Shown: piece by piece, positions 34,345 to 43,825 of the stretch | Position numbering within the stretch: position 1 is the first letter of the stretch | Layout of the letters: the number at the start of each line of letters is the position of its first letter | Assembly (NCBI GenBank): GCA_963735055.1 | Contig: CAVTJN010000015.1 | Coordinates: forward strand, 71,667-135,666 | DNA length: 64,000 nt | Origin: JBBITI01 sp963735055 | Lineage (GTDB): Bacteria > Chloroflexota > Dehalococcoidia > Dehalococcoidales > UBA2162 | Direction of reading: 5' to 3' | Notes under the pieces: model-generated | The model's input: the letters and a program-made list of their open reading frames with translations, nothing else | The model's database searches: none | Told to the model about the DNA's origin: nothing | Made by a program: the position numbers and the translations under genes

Positions 34345-35622
34345 CTAGTAAATCTGACCCCGGAATATCGTCTGTTCCCGCGCCGGGCCCACCGATATGA
34401 TTCTCACCGGACAGCCGCAGATTCCCTCGAGGCGCTTCAGATATCGGCGCGCCTGAAGCGGCAGACGGGCGTATTCGCGGATGTCGCTCGTCGGCGTGGT
34501 CCACCCCGGCAACTCCTCGTATACCGGCTGGCAGCGTTCCAGTTCCGAAATGTCGGCGGGGAAGTAGTCGATGGTCTTGCCGCCCAGCCGGTAAGCTGTA
34601 CAGATCTTGATGCTGGCGAACGCGTCAAGAATATCCAGTCGCGTGACGATCGCTCCCGTGAAACCAATCACCCGGCTGCTGTGGCGGGCGGCCACGGCAT
34701 CGAACCAGCCGCACCGGCGCGGTCTCCCTGTGGTCGCCCCGAATTCCTGAGCCAGGTCGCGCAGGCGTTCTCCGATGTCCCCCTTGATTTCCGAGGGCAT
34801 CGGTCCATTCCCCACCCGCGTGCAGTAGGCCTTGAAGACGCCGTAGACCCCTTTCAATTTGGCCGGGCCGACGCCCGCCCCCACAATGCCCATCGGCGAC
34901 GATGACGTCACGAACGGATACGTGCCGAAGTCGGGGTCGAGCAATGCCCCCTGGGCGCCTTCCAGCATAACCGGCTCGCCCCTATCCAGCGCCTCGCTGA
35001 CGATCGCAGTAGTATCCCTTATATGTGGCGCCAGCCGCCTGGCGTATTCCATGTACTGGTCGTATATTGCGTCGAGATCGACCGGGGCCGCTCCGTATGC
35101 CCCCACGATCACCCGATTCTTGAGTCCGAGTACCTGGCTCAACCTTTCTTTGAAATACTCCGGGTTCAGCAGGTCCCCGGCGCGGATACCATATCGCGCC
35201 ACCTTGTCTGTAAAAGCCGGACCGATGCCTTTCCCGGTGGTCCCGATTGCTTTCGAGCCGAGGGCTTTCTCCTCCAGACTCTCCAGCACCATGTGGTAGG
35301 GCATAATGAGGTTGGTTCGGTCGCTGATGAACAGACGGCTGAAATCGCCCACGCCCCGTTTCGCCAGATCGTCCATCTCCCTGAGAAGGGCCGCCGGATT
35401 GAGCGCCACCCCGTTGCCGATCACGCAGACGGTGTGAGGATAGAAGATACCCGACGGTACCAGGTGCAAAGCGAACTTGCCCAGATGATTGATGACGGTG
35501 TGTCCGGCGTTGTCACCCCCGGAGAACCGGACCACCACATTAGCCTTTTCCGCCAGAAGATCGACTACCTTACCCTTCCCCTCATCACCCCACTGCGCGC
35601 CGATAACGGCAATAGCAGGCAT
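34345..35622 (-). CDS. purA: Adenylosuccinate synthetase
   Basis: The start at 35622 has GAGGTG 6 bases upstream. The 425-residue enzyme begins MPAIAVIGAQWGDEGKGK, the GTP-binding P-loop of PurA with catalytic Asp of WGDEGKGK, and continues with GNGVALNPAALLREMD, TGKGIGPAFTDK, EGAQGALLDPDFGTYPFVTSS and TTGRPRRCGWFDAVAARHS. It joins IMP and aspartate with GTP to give adenylosuccinate. It is in the same run as the AICAR transformylase-like gene, so a purine-linked group is likely. Confidence 0.97.
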   Translation of the reverse strand: MPAIAVIGAQWGDEGKGKVVDLLAEKANVVVRFSGGDNAGHTVINHLGKFALHLVPSGIFYPHTVCVIGNGVALNPAALLREMDDLAKRGVGDFSRLFISDRTNLIMPYHMVLESLEEKALGSKAIGTTGKGIGPAFTDKVARYGIRAGDLLNPEYFKERLSQVLGLKNRVIVGAYGAAPVDLDAIYDQYMEYARRLAPHIRDTTAIVSEALDRGEPVMLEGAQGALLDPDFGTYPFVTSSSPMGIVGAGVGPAKLKGVYGVFKAYCTRVGNGPMPSEIKGDIGERLRDLAQEFGATTGRPRRCGWFDAVAARHSSRVIGFTGAIVTRLDILDAFASIKICTAYRLGGKTIDYFPADISELERCQPVYEELPGWTTPTSDIREYARLPLQARRYLKRLEGICGCPVRIISVGPAREQTIFRGQIY

Positions 35623-35665
35623 TGTCTTCACCTCACCCAAACACAAGTCCTGGCAAGCCCTAATG

Positions 35666-35694
35666 ATTGTACTACCCGCGGCTGGAAGGGTAAA
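35666..35694 (-). promoter_or_regulatory. Promoter-like sequence before purA
   Basis: On the minus strand TTTACC (35689-35694) and TACAAT (35666-35671) are 17 bases apart, giving a leader of about 40 bases before purA. Confidence 0.4.
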
Positions 35695-35721
35695 GCGTCC
35701 ACTGCAGAATGATTTGGACCG

Positions 35722-36351
35722 TCAGGCCCGGGTCTTTTGCCAGATCTGGTACAGCCGCTGCCCGACCGTTATCGCACTGAGGGCCGTAATCACCAACAGG
35801 GCGGCCGGAATAGCGTACCGGAATCCACTCAGCAGCAGGCCGAGTACGAGAACGATGATCCTCTCCGACCGGGTGAATATCCCGACCTGGCATTCCACCC
35901 CCAGCCCCTCGGCCCGCGCCCGAACGTAGCTCACCAGGAAGGAACTGATGCTGGCCAAGCCCGCCAGGGCCACCCCGGCCGGGGAGCCCTTCTGAGAGAA
36001 GTACCACATCAGAGCCAGAAAGATCACCCCTTCGGACAGCCGGTCGAGTGTCGAGTCAAGGGCGGCGCCAAACTTGGTGACCCGGTTGGTGGCGCGGGCA
36101 AGCGCCCCGTCAAACATATCGAACACCGATCCGAACGTCACTACGAGCCCGCCCCCTATGAAATGGCGCTGCGCAATGAGAACTGCCGCCACCAGGGTGA
36201 TGACGAACGAAACGACCGTCAGCGCGTTCGGGGTAACTGGAGTCCTGGCGAAAAACGCGGTCACCGGGGCGGTGACATACTTCGCCAGACTCTTGCGGAA
36301 TGCCTGAAGCCCCGGAAGTGATTCCGCTTCAGTCAACCGGACCAACTCCAC
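35722..36351 (-). CDS. CDP-alcohol phosphatidyltransferase, probably phosphatidylinositol phosphate synthase
   Basis: A 209-residue polytopic membrane protein with the complete CDP-alcohol phosphotransferase motif D78-x2-D81-G82-x2-A85-R86-x8-G95-x3-D99-x3-D103. The family includes PgsA (glycerol phosphate) and the mycobacterial-type phosphatidylinositol-phosphate synthase (inositol 3-phosphate). Next to a PimA-like glycosyltransferase and inositol-3-phosphate synthase, the latter is the better guess. The GTG start overlaps the end of the glycosyltransferase gene by 23 bases. Confidence 0.85.
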   Translation of the reverse strand: MELVRLTEAESLPGLQAFRKSLAKYVTAPVTAFFARTPVTPNALTVVSFVITLVAAVLIAQRHFIGGGLVVTFGSVFDMFDGALARATNRVTKFGAALDSTLDRLSEGVIFLALMWYFSQKGSPAGVALAGLASISSFLVSYVRARAEGLGVECQVGIFTRSERIIVLVLGLLLSGFRYAIPAALLVITALSAITVGQRLYQIWQKTRA

Positions 36352-37510
36352 CTGCTTCTCGAACGCCGGGTGCTGCCGGCGACTCTTTTCGCCTCTCGAG
36401 CACAGACTGGTAGTAGTCGACCACCCGCTGCGCTACCTTGTCCCAGCTGTAGGAACGCGCCGTCGTCAGACCGCGGTCACCCATTTGCCGCTGCATTGCC
36501 TTATCCCGCAGCACGGTCTTCAGCGCCTCGGCCAGCTGCCTGGCGTCCCGCGGGGGCACGAGTAGCCCTTCCTGGTGATTAGTGAGAACCCCCGCATAGC
36601 CCGGGATGTTGCTTGCCACTATCGGCACCCCCGAAGCCATTGCTTCTATAAGCACCACGCCGAAGCTCTCCTTACCGGTTGCCGGCGAACAGTACACTGT
36701 CGCGGTCCGGAAGTAGCGGGCACGATCCGCATCACTGACACGGCCGGCGAAGACAACATCCTGCAAGCCATGTTTCTCGATCCATCTTTCGTACCCTTTG
36801 CGCAGCCGCGTTCCCCCGCCAACCACGAGCAGGCGAGCCTCGGGCATCTCGGTTTTCAACTGCCGGTAAGCTTCCAGAAGACAGTCAAGCCCCTTACGTT
36901 TTTCGAGCCTGCCCAGGAAGAGGATGTTGGGACGCCCGTCATCGAAAGGCGGCATCGGCGCGGCATGGGCTGGGAAATGGCTGAGATCGACGCCATTCGG
37001 GATGACCGCATAATCGCCCGGTACGTACTTGCTGGCGAACTGCTTCGCCGGTATGGAGACCGCGATACGGCCATGCAACTTTCGCCGGCGCCGTCGCAGT
37101 ATCATTCGGCCCAACGGCCACCCAAAATTGTAGCCCGGGGTGCCCTCCGCGGCGTGGAAAGTCCCGATGTTCACCGCATCCGAAAAACGCAGCACCGCGC
37201 TGCACAGCATCGGCACGAAAGGCTCGTGCAGGTGAATGATGTCGAACTTCTCGGCCGCCAGGACCGCCTTGATCTCACCGCCCAGGTTCAGCGAGATCGG
37301 TACCCGGCTGATCGAGTCACTCGCCGGGACGGGTCGCGGCCTGCCGATGGGGATGAACTTGTTGCCGAAGACACTGACCGCATTCGAGGCTGGTCCGATG
37401 ACTCTCACATCGTGCCCCAGGACAACCAGTTGGTGGTACAGGTTGGCGACGTGACTCGCCACCCCGCCGGGGTATGCCAGGTCATAAGGTACTACCAACG
37501 CTATCTTCAT
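36329..37510 (-). CDS. PimA-like GT4 glycosyltransferase
   Basis: A 393-residue GT-B enzyme: N-terminal PYDLAYPGGVASHVANLYHQL, FDIIHLHEPFVPML, ISIPAKQF-type linker, IPNGVD, LGRLEKRKGLDCLLEAYRQL, and the C-terminal GKESFGVVLIEAMASGVPIVASNIPGY with the E-x7-E motif. These match PimA, which adds mannose from GDP-mannose to phosphatidylinositol. Related GT4 enzymes make other glycolipids, so the donor and acceptor are inferred from the neighbours. Overlaps the CDP-alcohol transferase downstream by 23 bases. Confidence 0.88.
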   Translation of the reverse strand: MKIALVVPYDLAYPGGVASHVANLYHQLVVLGHDVRVIGPASNAVSVFGNKFIPIGRPRPVPASDSISRVPISLNLGGEIKAVLAAEKFDIIHLHEPFVPMLCSAVLRFSDAVNIGTFHAAEGTPGYNFGWPLGRMILRRRRRKLHGRIAVSIPAKQFASKYVPGDYAVIPNGVDLSHFPAHAAPMPPFDDGRPNILFLGRLEKRKGLDCLLEAYRQLKTEMPEARLLVVGGGTRLRKGYERWIEKHGLQDVVFAGRVSDADRARYFRTATVYCSPATGKESFGVVLIEAMASGVPIVASNIPGYAGVLTNHQEGLLVPPRDARQLAEALKTVLRDKAMQRQMGDRGLTTARSYSWDKVAQRVVDYYQSVLERRKESPAAPGVREAGGVGPVD

Positions 37511-37565
37511 GCGAGCGGCTGTTTCCCCGAGTCCGAGGCCCCAGGTCTTCAGGAAGATAACACGG

Positions 37566-38699
37566 TTATGTCTTCCTGGCCTTGCCCGGCTTCCGCTTTA
37601 CGCTAACCGGAGGAACCTCCGGCTCCCGGTTGGCGGCGATGAACTCCTCGACGTTGCGGTGCGCTTCCTCGTCGGAGTACTGCACCATCGGCGTCTTCAT
37701 GAAGTACGAGGAGGGACCCAGCAGCGCCCCTTTGAGGCCCCGGTCCAGGGCGAGCTTGCAGCATCGGATCGCGTCGATAACCACCCCGGCCGAGTTCGGG
37801 CTGTCCCAGACTTCCAGTTTGGCTTCCACGAGCAGCGGGACATCGCCAAAGGTGCGCCCTTCCATGCGGATGTGGCAGAACTTGCGGTCTGCCAGGAAAG
37901 GGACGTAGTCGCTTGGCCCCACATGAATATCATTCGGGTCCATCTTGTACGGCAACTGCGAGGTCACCGAACCGGTCTTTGATATCTTCTTTGACTCGAG
38001 CCGGCTCCTCTCCAGCATGTTCAGAAAATCTGTATTGCCGCCAAAATTCAGCTGGTAGGTCTTCTCCAGCTTGACCCCGCGGTCAACGAACAGCTTGGTC
38101 AGGACGCGGTGCACAATCGTGGCCCCAACCTGGGACTTAATGTCATCACCGATGATAGGCAGCCCCCGGTCGGCAAAGCGGTCGCTCCAGTCCTTGCGGC
38201 TGCCGATGAAGACCGGAATGCAGTTGACAAATGCGCAGCCGGCATTCATGATCTGCTCCACGTACCACTTGGTGGCCATCTCACTGCCCACCGGCAGGTA
38301 GTTGAGCACCACGTCGGTCTTGGTCTCCTTCAGAAGCTTCACGATATCCACGGTCGCCCCCGGTGCTTTTTCGATAACTTCAGAAAGGTACTTACCCAGT
38401 CCGTCGTGGGTCATCCCGCGGGATACTTTAACGCCCGACAGCGGTACGTCGCAGAATTTGTAGGTATTGTTGGGGGCGGCATAGATCGCCTCCGAGAGAT
38501 CCTTGCCGACTTTGTTCTTATCGATATCGATAGCAGCCACGAACTTGATGTCGCTGATATGATATCCACCGAGATCCACGTGCATCAGACCGGGAATCGT
38601 ATCGCCCTTCTTGGCGTTCCGATAGTAGTGAACGCCCTGAACCAGTGATGATGCACAATTGCCAACCCCGATAATGGCCACATTGATACTACCTGGCAT
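37566..38699 (-). CDS. ino1: Inositol-3-phosphate synthase
   Basis: A 377-residue NAD-dependent enzyme of the short bacterial/archaeal INO1 type. AIIGVGNCASSLVQGVHYY is the NAD fold, NYLPVGSEMATKWYVEQIM and PVFIGSRKDW follow, DDIKSQVGATIVHRVL marks the catalytic region and NFGGNTDFLNM is family-specific. It converts glucose 6-phosphate to inositol 3-phosphate. AAGGAGG is 4 bases before the ATG. The product would feed the CDP-alcohol transferase two genes on. C-terminal residues are Lys/Arg/Pro-rich. Confidence 0.95.
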   Translation of the reverse strand: MPGSINVAIIGVGNCASSLVQGVHYYRNAKKGDTIPGLMHVDLGGYHISDIKFVAAIDIDKNKVGKDLSEAIYAAPNNTYKFCDVPLSGVKVSRGMTHDGLGKYLSEVIEKAPGATVDIVKLLKETKTDVVLNYLPVGSEMATKWYVEQIMNAGCAFVNCIPVFIGSRKDWSDRFADRGLPIIGDDIKSQVGATIVHRVLTKLFVDRGVKLEKTYQLNFGGNTDFLNMLERSRLESKKISKTGSVTSQLPYKMDPNDIHVGPSDYVPFLADRKFCHIRMEGRTFGDVPLLVEAKLEVWDSPNSAGVVIDAIRCCKLALDRGLKGALLGPSSYFMKTPMVQYSDEEAHRNVEEFIAANREPEVPPVSVKRKPGKARKT

Positions 38700-38789
38700 T
38701 TGTCCTCCTTCCTAAAAACGGCAAGACCGTGAACCTTCGGAATCTACAGCGGGATTTTGCCTGACACGTCCCTGATGTGGCCGGCGCAA

Positions 38790-39698
38790 TCAGAGAAGAA
38801 CTTTCTCCGGCTGCCACTCGTCTTTTTCAGAGTTGAAGCGTAACACACCCATGAAACATCCGTCAAGCGTGTACGCCCGGTGCCGCATCTCGCCTTCCGG
38901 CCGCCCCACCCCTGGAGGCGCCCCATCGAGTCCGCGGAACGCGAATGATCGTCCGTGACGGATCGCGTCTGCCTCGTCAGCGGTGGCGGTAAGCGCCGGC
39001 AAGTGCGACATTACACTGTCCAGGGGGGACAGCAGGCGCGACCAATCACCATCTCCCACGGCTTCGGCGAGTCTCGGAAGCGAAATGGCATCGGCGATGT
39101 CGAAGGGACCGTACCGCAACCGCGACAGGTTCTTCAGGTAGGCGCCGCAGGCGAGGTCCTGTCCCAGGTCGTGGGCGAGCGAACGGATGTATGTCCCCCG
39201 GCTGCACGTCACTTCGATAGTGGCCACCGGCGGAGCCCACGACACGAGGTCAATCGCGTAGATCTCGACCGTTCGGCTCGGACGGTCGACGGTGATGCCG
39301 GCCCGAGCCATCTCATAGAGGCGTTTCCCGTTGTGCTTCAGCGCACTGAACATCGGTGGAGTCTGCTGGATCGGGCCCCGAAACCGACTTAGCGCCAGCG
39401 CGACAGCATTGGCGTCGACGGCAGCCGCATCGCCACGTTTGGTGATCTGACCCTCGGCGTCCCCGGTGTCCGTAACCACGCCAAATTCAACTTCGGCGCG
39501 GTACTTCTTGGAGTGCTCCATCAGGTACTCGACGACCCGCGTGGCCTTGCCTACGCACACCGGCAGGACGCCCGAAGCCAGGGGATCGAGCGTACCGGCG
39601 TGTCCCACCCGGCGCTCCCGGCACAGTCGCCTGACGGCGGCCACCACCCCGAAAGATGTCTCCCCAAGAGACTTGTCAATTATCAGTATCCCGTCCAT
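38790..39698 (-). CDS. truB: tRNA pseudouridine(55) synthase TruB
   Basis: A 302-residue enzyme that makes pseudouridine 55 in the T loop of tRNAs. GTLDPLASGVLPVCVGKATR holds the catalytic Asp, RRVGHAG precedes it, and GTYIRSLAHDLGQDL is the conserved second motif. The C-terminal 60 residues are a PUA-like tail. Last gene of the nusA-ylxR-infB-rbfA-truB order; the 184 bases before it back to rbfA contain no gene. Confidence 0.96.
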   Translation of the reverse strand: MDGILIIDKSLGETSFGVVAAVRRLCRERRVGHAGTLDPLASGVLPVCVGKATRVVEYLMEHSKKYRAEVEFGVVTDTGDAEGQITKRGDAAAVDANAVALALSRFRGPIQQTPPMFSALKHNGKRLYEMARAGITVDRPSRTVEIYAIDLVSWAPPVATIEVTCSRGTYIRSLAHDLGQDLACGAYLKNLSRLRYGPFDIADAISLPRLAEAVGDGDWSRLLSPLDSVMSHLPALTATADEADAIRHGRSFAFRGLDGAPPGVGRPEGEMRHRAYTLDGCFMGVLRFNSEKDEWQPEKVLL

Positions 39699-39882
39699 GC
39701 CAGAATCCTAACCGGCCCAACCGACTTAGACCCGCGTTGACGCCATGTCACTCGCGATGAGGGTCGCAACAAACGGGTGCCGCGGAGCCGGGGTGGTCAA
39801 AACCCGTTGGTTGCCGGGTTCGGGGCCGGCGGACTGAACCCGAACCGGGGTCCGGTACTTCGGGCTTGAGGTCCCCGCCTCT

Positions 39883-40239
39883 TCAGGGCTCGTTCTTCTC
39901 GGGGGCGACCTCGTCCAGCAGCTTCAGCAGCCTCGCGCCGCGCTCGATAGAATCGTCCCACTGAAAGCTGAGATCCGGGACCTGACGCATTTTCAGCCGC
40001 TTGACGAGTTCGTGATGAAGAAACCCTGCGGCAGCCGTCAAGGCGCTCACTATCTCGTGCCTCTGCTCCTTGCTGCCCATATTGCTGACGAACACCGTAG
40101 CGTGTTTCAGATCCGGAGCCGTATCCACTTCCGTTATCGCCAGGAAGGTGCCAAGACGCGGGTCTTTTATGTCCCGGCGCAGAACATCGCTGAGTTCTTC
40201 GCGAATGAGGCTATTTACCCGTTCCAGACGACGCGTCAC
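39883..40239 (-). CDS. rbfA: Ribosome-binding factor A
   Basis: A 118-residue KH-like 30S maturation factor: RRLERVNSLIREELSDVLRRDIKDPRLG, AITEVDTAPDLKHATVFVSNMG and the C-terminal LKMRQVPDLSFQWDDSIERGARLLKLLDEV, all diagnostic. It starts at GTG 17 bases after the infB stop and is in the same operon. Confidence 0.95.
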   Translation of the reverse strand: MTRRLERVNSLIREELSDVLRRDIKDPRLGTFLAITEVDTAPDLKHATVFVSNMGSKEQRHEIVSALTAAAGFLHHELVKRLKMRQVPDLSFQWDDSIERGARLLKLLDEVAPEKNEP

Positions 40240-40255
40240 GTGGCTCGACCTTTCC

Positions 40256-42091
40256 CTACGCCGTCACTTCAACTCTGAAGAACTGCAGGGCATCGCCAAC
40301 CTGGAAATCGTTGAAATCCTTGAGGGCAATTCCGGCCTCGAAACCGGCCGCAACCTCCCGGACATCATCTTTGAAGCGCCGCAGGCTCAGAATGGCGGTT
40401 TCGGAGAGCATTTTTTCTTTTCGGAACACCCTGACCGATGCACCTCGGGCTGCCTTTCCCTCAATGACCCGGACACCGGCAATTCTGGCCCCCTTCCCCG
40501 CCGGGAAGACTGCGATAATCTCGGCGCGTCCTTCGACGACTTCAACCCTCACCGGCGCCAGCATGCCTTTGAGCGCCTTGCTGACATCATCGACCAGGCT
40601 GTAGATGACGTCGTAACGCCGGATGCTCACGCCTTCGTTTTCGGCCAGGCGTTTGGCTCCGGGCTCGGCGTCGGCATTAAAACCAACAATGATTCCCTTG
40701 GAGGCTATGGCCAATAGCACATCGCTCTCAGAAACGCCACCGCTCCCGCTGCGGATGACGCGCACTTTGACCTCGTCGGTGGACAACTGCTCCAGGGAAG
40801 CCTTAATCGGATCGATACTTCCCTGAACGTCCGTCTTTAGAACGATCGCCAGCTCTTTTACCTTACCGGCGCTGATCTGTTCAAAGAGATTCGCCAGGCT
40901 GACCGATCGGGTCGCCGCCTCCTCTTCCTGCTGCCTCTTTTCGATGATCGCCTTCGCCTGTTGTTCCGAAGCTGCCGCCGCCAGAGTCTCGCCGGCCGGC
41001 GGCACCGTGTTCAGACCCAGAATCTCCACCGGGCTCGACGGGCCCGCCCGCTTCACCTGTTTGCCGGCATCGTTGTACATGGCCTTTAGCCTGCCCCATG
41101 AAGTGCCGATGACGATGACGTCACCGACCCTGAGCATGCCGTTGTGCACCAGCACGGTGGCCACCGGCCCCTTGGTCTTATCAAGTTTGGCTTCGATAAC
41201 CACGCCGCTTGCTGCTCGGTTGGGATCGCCTTTGAGATCCGCCATTTCAGCAACGAGCAGGATGTTCTCAAGCAACTCCGGAATGCCTTTGTTCTCTTTG
41301 GCCGACACCGGAACGCAGATGGTCTCGCCACCCCAATCCTCAACGACCAGACCCGCCTCCGCCAATTGCTGCTTGACACGGTCAGGGTTCGCTTCAGGCT
41401 TATCTACCTTGTTGAGAGCGACCACGATGGGCACGCCCGCCGCCCTCGCGTGGTCGATTGCCTCCAGAGTCTGCGGCATCACCCCGTCATCAGCAGCGAC
41501 CACCAGGACAGCGATGTCCGTAATCTGGGCGCCGCGGGCCCGCATGGCCGTGAAGGCCTGGTGGCCTGGAGTATCAAGAAAGGTGATCTTCTGGCCGTTG
41601 TAGTCAACCTGGTAGGCGCCGATGTGCTGGGTGATCCCGCCCGCCTCAGAGGCGACCACATTGGTCCGGCGGATCGCGTCGAGGAGCTTGGTCTTGCCGT
41701 GGTCAACGTGCCCCATGACGGTCACCACCGGGGGCCGGGGCTTGAGCCCTGCCGTCTCCTTGTCTTGCTGGAGTTGCTGCTTGCGCATCTCCCTGACGGC
41801 GCCGGCAGCCTTCCTACCGGACTCGGCCTTCTGCCGCGCCTCAAAGCCAAGGGCGGTTGCTACGGTTAAGGCCGACTGGAAATCAATTATCTCGTTGATG
41901 TTGGCAAAAATCCCGAGCCGCATCAACTGCTTGATTATGTCAATAGGACTGGCGTGGAGCGAATCCGCCAGATGCTTGACGCTCATGGTACTGGGCAATT
42001 CCACAATCGGGGATGTCACCCCGGCAGTCGCCGCAGCGCCGCCGGTCTGCACTCCTGTATTCACCGCCTTAATTGGACTAGCCAACGGCAT
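40256..42091 (-). CDS. infB: Translation initiation factor IF-2
   Basis: About 611 residues with a short N-terminal region, unlike the 800-900-residue forms of many bacteria. Domain order: IF2-N-like helices with MSVKHLADSLHASPIDIIKQLMRLG, the G domain with GHVDHGKTKLLD (G1), DTPGHQAF (G3) and NKVDK (G4), then domains II-IV ending in VGDALQFFRVEV. It recruits fMet-tRNA to the 30S subunit. The ATG at 42091 follows GGGGAGA and overlaps ylxR by 14 bases; a TTG at 42100 is an alternative. Confidence 0.96.
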   Translation of the reverse strand: MPLASPIKAVNTGVQTGGAAATAGVTSPIVELPSTMSVKHLADSLHASPIDIIKQLMRLGIFANINEIIDFQSALTVATALGFEARQKAESGRKAAGAVREMRKQQLQQDKETAGLKPRPPVVTVMGHVDHGKTKLLDAIRRTNVVASEAGGITQHIGAYQVDYNGQKITFLDTPGHQAFTAMRARGAQITDIAVLVVAADDGVMPQTLEAIDHARAAGVPIVVALNKVDKPEANPDRVKQQLAEAGLVVEDWGGETICVPVSAKENKGIPELLENILLVAEMADLKGDPNRAASGVVIEAKLDKTKGPVATVLVHNGMLRVGDVIVIGTSWGRLKAMYNDAGKQVKRAGPSSPVEILGLNTVPPAGETLAAAASEQQAKAIIEKRQQEEEAATRSVSLANLFEQISAGKVKELAIVLKTDVQGSIDPIKASLEQLSTDEVKVRVIRSGSGGVSESDVLLAIASKGIIVGFNADAEPGAKRLAENEGVSIRRYDVIYSLVDDVSKALKGMLAPVRVEVVEGRAEIIAVFPAGKGARIAGVRVIEGKAARGASVRVFRKEKMLSETAILSLRRFKDDVREVAAGFEAGIALKDFNDFQVGDALQFFRVEVTA

Positions 42092-42389
42092 TCTCCCCAA
42101 CCAGGTCTTGCCCTTTCTTCAGCAACTCATCCCGGTTTTCCCTCGTGATCTTAGTTCTCAACGAATGCTCCAACTTACCGGTGCCGATCCCCGCCTCCCA
42201 ACACTCCCCCCGAATGCACAGGTACGCCCCGCGTCCCGCCTTCTTACCGGTAATGTCAATGTCCACCGACCCGTCTGCCATCCGTACCAGACGCACCAGC
42301 CCTCTCTTGTCCCCCACCCTACGGCACGACACGCACGTTCGCTGAGGCGGGAGCTTTACGGGACCGCTTCTAGAACTCTTCGTCCTCAT
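42078..42389 (-). CDS. YlxR family RNA-binding protein
   Basis: A 103-residue protein with RTCVSCRRVGDKRGLVRLVR and GKKAGRGAYLC, the DUF448/YlxR signature. YlxR members are found in nusA-infB operons and in one case bind the RNase P RNA or regulate its activity; the role here is inferred. It overlaps the nusA end by 20 bases and the infB start by 14. A longer frame from 42713 reads through the Pro/Arg-rich antisense-like part of nusA and is not credible. Confidence 0.9.
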   Translation of the reverse strand: MRTKSSRSGPVKLPPQRTCVSCRRVGDKRGLVRLVRMADGSVDIDITGKKAGRGAYLCIRGECWEAGIGTGKLEHSLRTKITRENRDELLKKGQDLVGENAVG

Positions 42390-43743
42390 CGGTGGAGTAG
42401 TCTGCCCCCGTACCAGCCCGGCGCAGCCTCCTGGCAGCGATATCCTCATCGCTTTCCTTACCGGCAGCACCCTTCTTCTTCTTCTTCTTAGGCTCTGCCT
42501 TGGCGGTGGACAGGATGTCTTCGGCGAAGCGAACGCTAACTTTCTCCGCCGGCGGCATGGGCGCAACCTGCGGCAGGGAGATGCTTTCAACAGCCATCCC
42601 CACCGGCACAGGTTCGGCAACCCCCGCTGCCACCTCCTCAACAGCCACCACCTCTTCCACAGCCGGCCGGGAGGCTGCCAGTTCCGCTTCCGCAGCGGCT
42701 CTTTCAGCCTCAACCACTGAGGCGCTCTTGATGTCGATGCGCCAACCGGTGAGTTTGGCCGCCAGTCTCACGTTCTGACCTTCTTTTCCAATCGCCAGCG
42801 ACAACTGACGGTCAGGCACGGTAACCGTCGCCACCCCATCGGCGCGGTTTAGTTCAACGCCAACTATCTGAGCCGGATTCAAAGCATTCGCGATGAATGC
42901 CCCTGGTTCAGAACTCCAGGCGACCACATCTATCTTCTCACCATTGAGTTCGCCCACAATATTCTGAATCCTGATGCCCCGCAACCCCACACAGCACCCC
43001 ACAGGATCGACGCCTTCTTGACGTGCCGCCACGGCCACCTTGCTGCGAGACCCGGCTTCACGGGCGATGGCCTTCACTTCGACCACCCCGGCGTGAATCT
43101 CCGGGACCTCAACTTCAAACAGACGCCGCACCAGGTCCGGGTGCGAACGGGATACTACAACCCTGGGTCCTTTGGCCGTTTTGGCAACTTCCACAATGTT
43201 GACTTTGAGCCGCTGCCCGACCCGGTACCGTTCCCCGGGGACCTGCTCCATGGCCGGCAATGCGGCCTCGGTCCTTCCAATGTCCACCAGTACTTGACGC
43301 GGTTCGATTCGCTGCACCAGGCCGCTGACGACACTACCTTCGCGACCCGCGTACTCTTCTATGATCGCACTGTGTTCGGCTTCGTGGAGCCGCTGCAGGA
43401 TGACCTGCTTGGCCGTCTGCGCCGCGATTCTTCCCGCATTTGCCGGCGTTGACTCAACCTGAACGTTTTGTCCCAACTCAGCATCCGCTTTCAAACGGCG
43501 AGCTTCGGCCAGCGTAATCTCCGCTCGAGGATCAGTCACCGTCTCGACAACCATCTTCTCCGCCCACACCTGGACTTTACCCGTCGCCTGACTGATCTTG
43601 ACGGATATGTTCTGGTTCAGGGTAAAGGCATCCTTGCGGTAAGCCGATACCAAAGCAGCTTCCACAGCAGCTATTACAACATCTTTAGGCAGATTCTTTT
43701 CAGCCGAGAGCTGGGTGATGGCGAGGATGAAATCACTCTTCAT
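42370..43743 (-). CDS. nusA: Transcription termination/antitermination factor NusA
   Basis: A 457-residue NusA: N-terminal domain MKSDFILAITQLSAEKNLPKDVVIAAVEAALVSAY, an S1 domain around SVVSGLVQRIEPRQVLVDIGRTEAALP, and two KH domains with RVVVSRSHPDLVRRLFEVEVPEI, DPVGCCVGLRGIRIQNIV and ERNA-type VDVVAWSSEP. After residue 340 it has an acidic, Lys-rich tail ending DEDEEF. rimP, usually upstream of nusA, is missing. A promoter and a terminator-like hairpin precede it. Confidence 0.96.
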   Translation of the reverse strand: MKSDFILAITQLSAEKNLPKDVVIAAVEAALVSAYRKDAFTLNQNISVKISQATGKVQVWAEKMVVETVTDPRAEITLAEARRLKADAELGQNVQVESTPANAGRIAAQTAKQVILQRLHEAEHSAIIEEYAGREGSVVSGLVQRIEPRQVLVDIGRTEAALPAMEQVPGERYRVGQRLKVNIVEVAKTAKGPRVVVSRSHPDLVRRLFEVEVPEIHAGVVEVKAIAREAGSRSKVAVAARQEGVDPVGCCVGLRGIRIQNIVGELNGEKIDVVAWSSEPGAFIANALNPAQIVGVELNRADGVATVTVPDRQLSLAIGKEGQNVRLAAKLTGWRIDIKSASVVEAERAAAEAELAASRPAVEEVVAVEEVAAGVAEPVPVGMAVESISLPQVAPMPPAEKVSVRFAEDILSTAKAEPKKKKKKGAAGKESDEDIAARRLRRAGTGADYSTDEDEEF

Positions 43744-43775
43744 CTGGGGCCAGACCCTCCATTACGTTTTCCAGC

Positions 43776-43812
43776 ATAACAAAAACCAAAAGAGTGGGAA
43801 CCAACCCCACTC
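43776..43812 (-). promoter_or_regulatory. Terminator-like hairpin in the nusA leader (candidate attenuator)
   Basis: Between the promoter and nusA the minus strand has GAGTGGG-GTTGGTT-CCCACTC (7-bp stem at 43792-43812, 7-base loop) followed immediately by TTTTGGTTTTTG. A hairpin plus U-rich tract inside a leader is the hallmark of transcription attenuation; NusA modulates termination, so autoregulation is plausible. Confidence 0.5.
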
Positions 43813-43825
43813 AGTCACTGCGCTA

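Noticed and set aside
42390..42713. N-terminal extension of ylxR
   Set aside because: Arg/Pro/Cys-rich translation of nusA in another frame, with no ribosome site.
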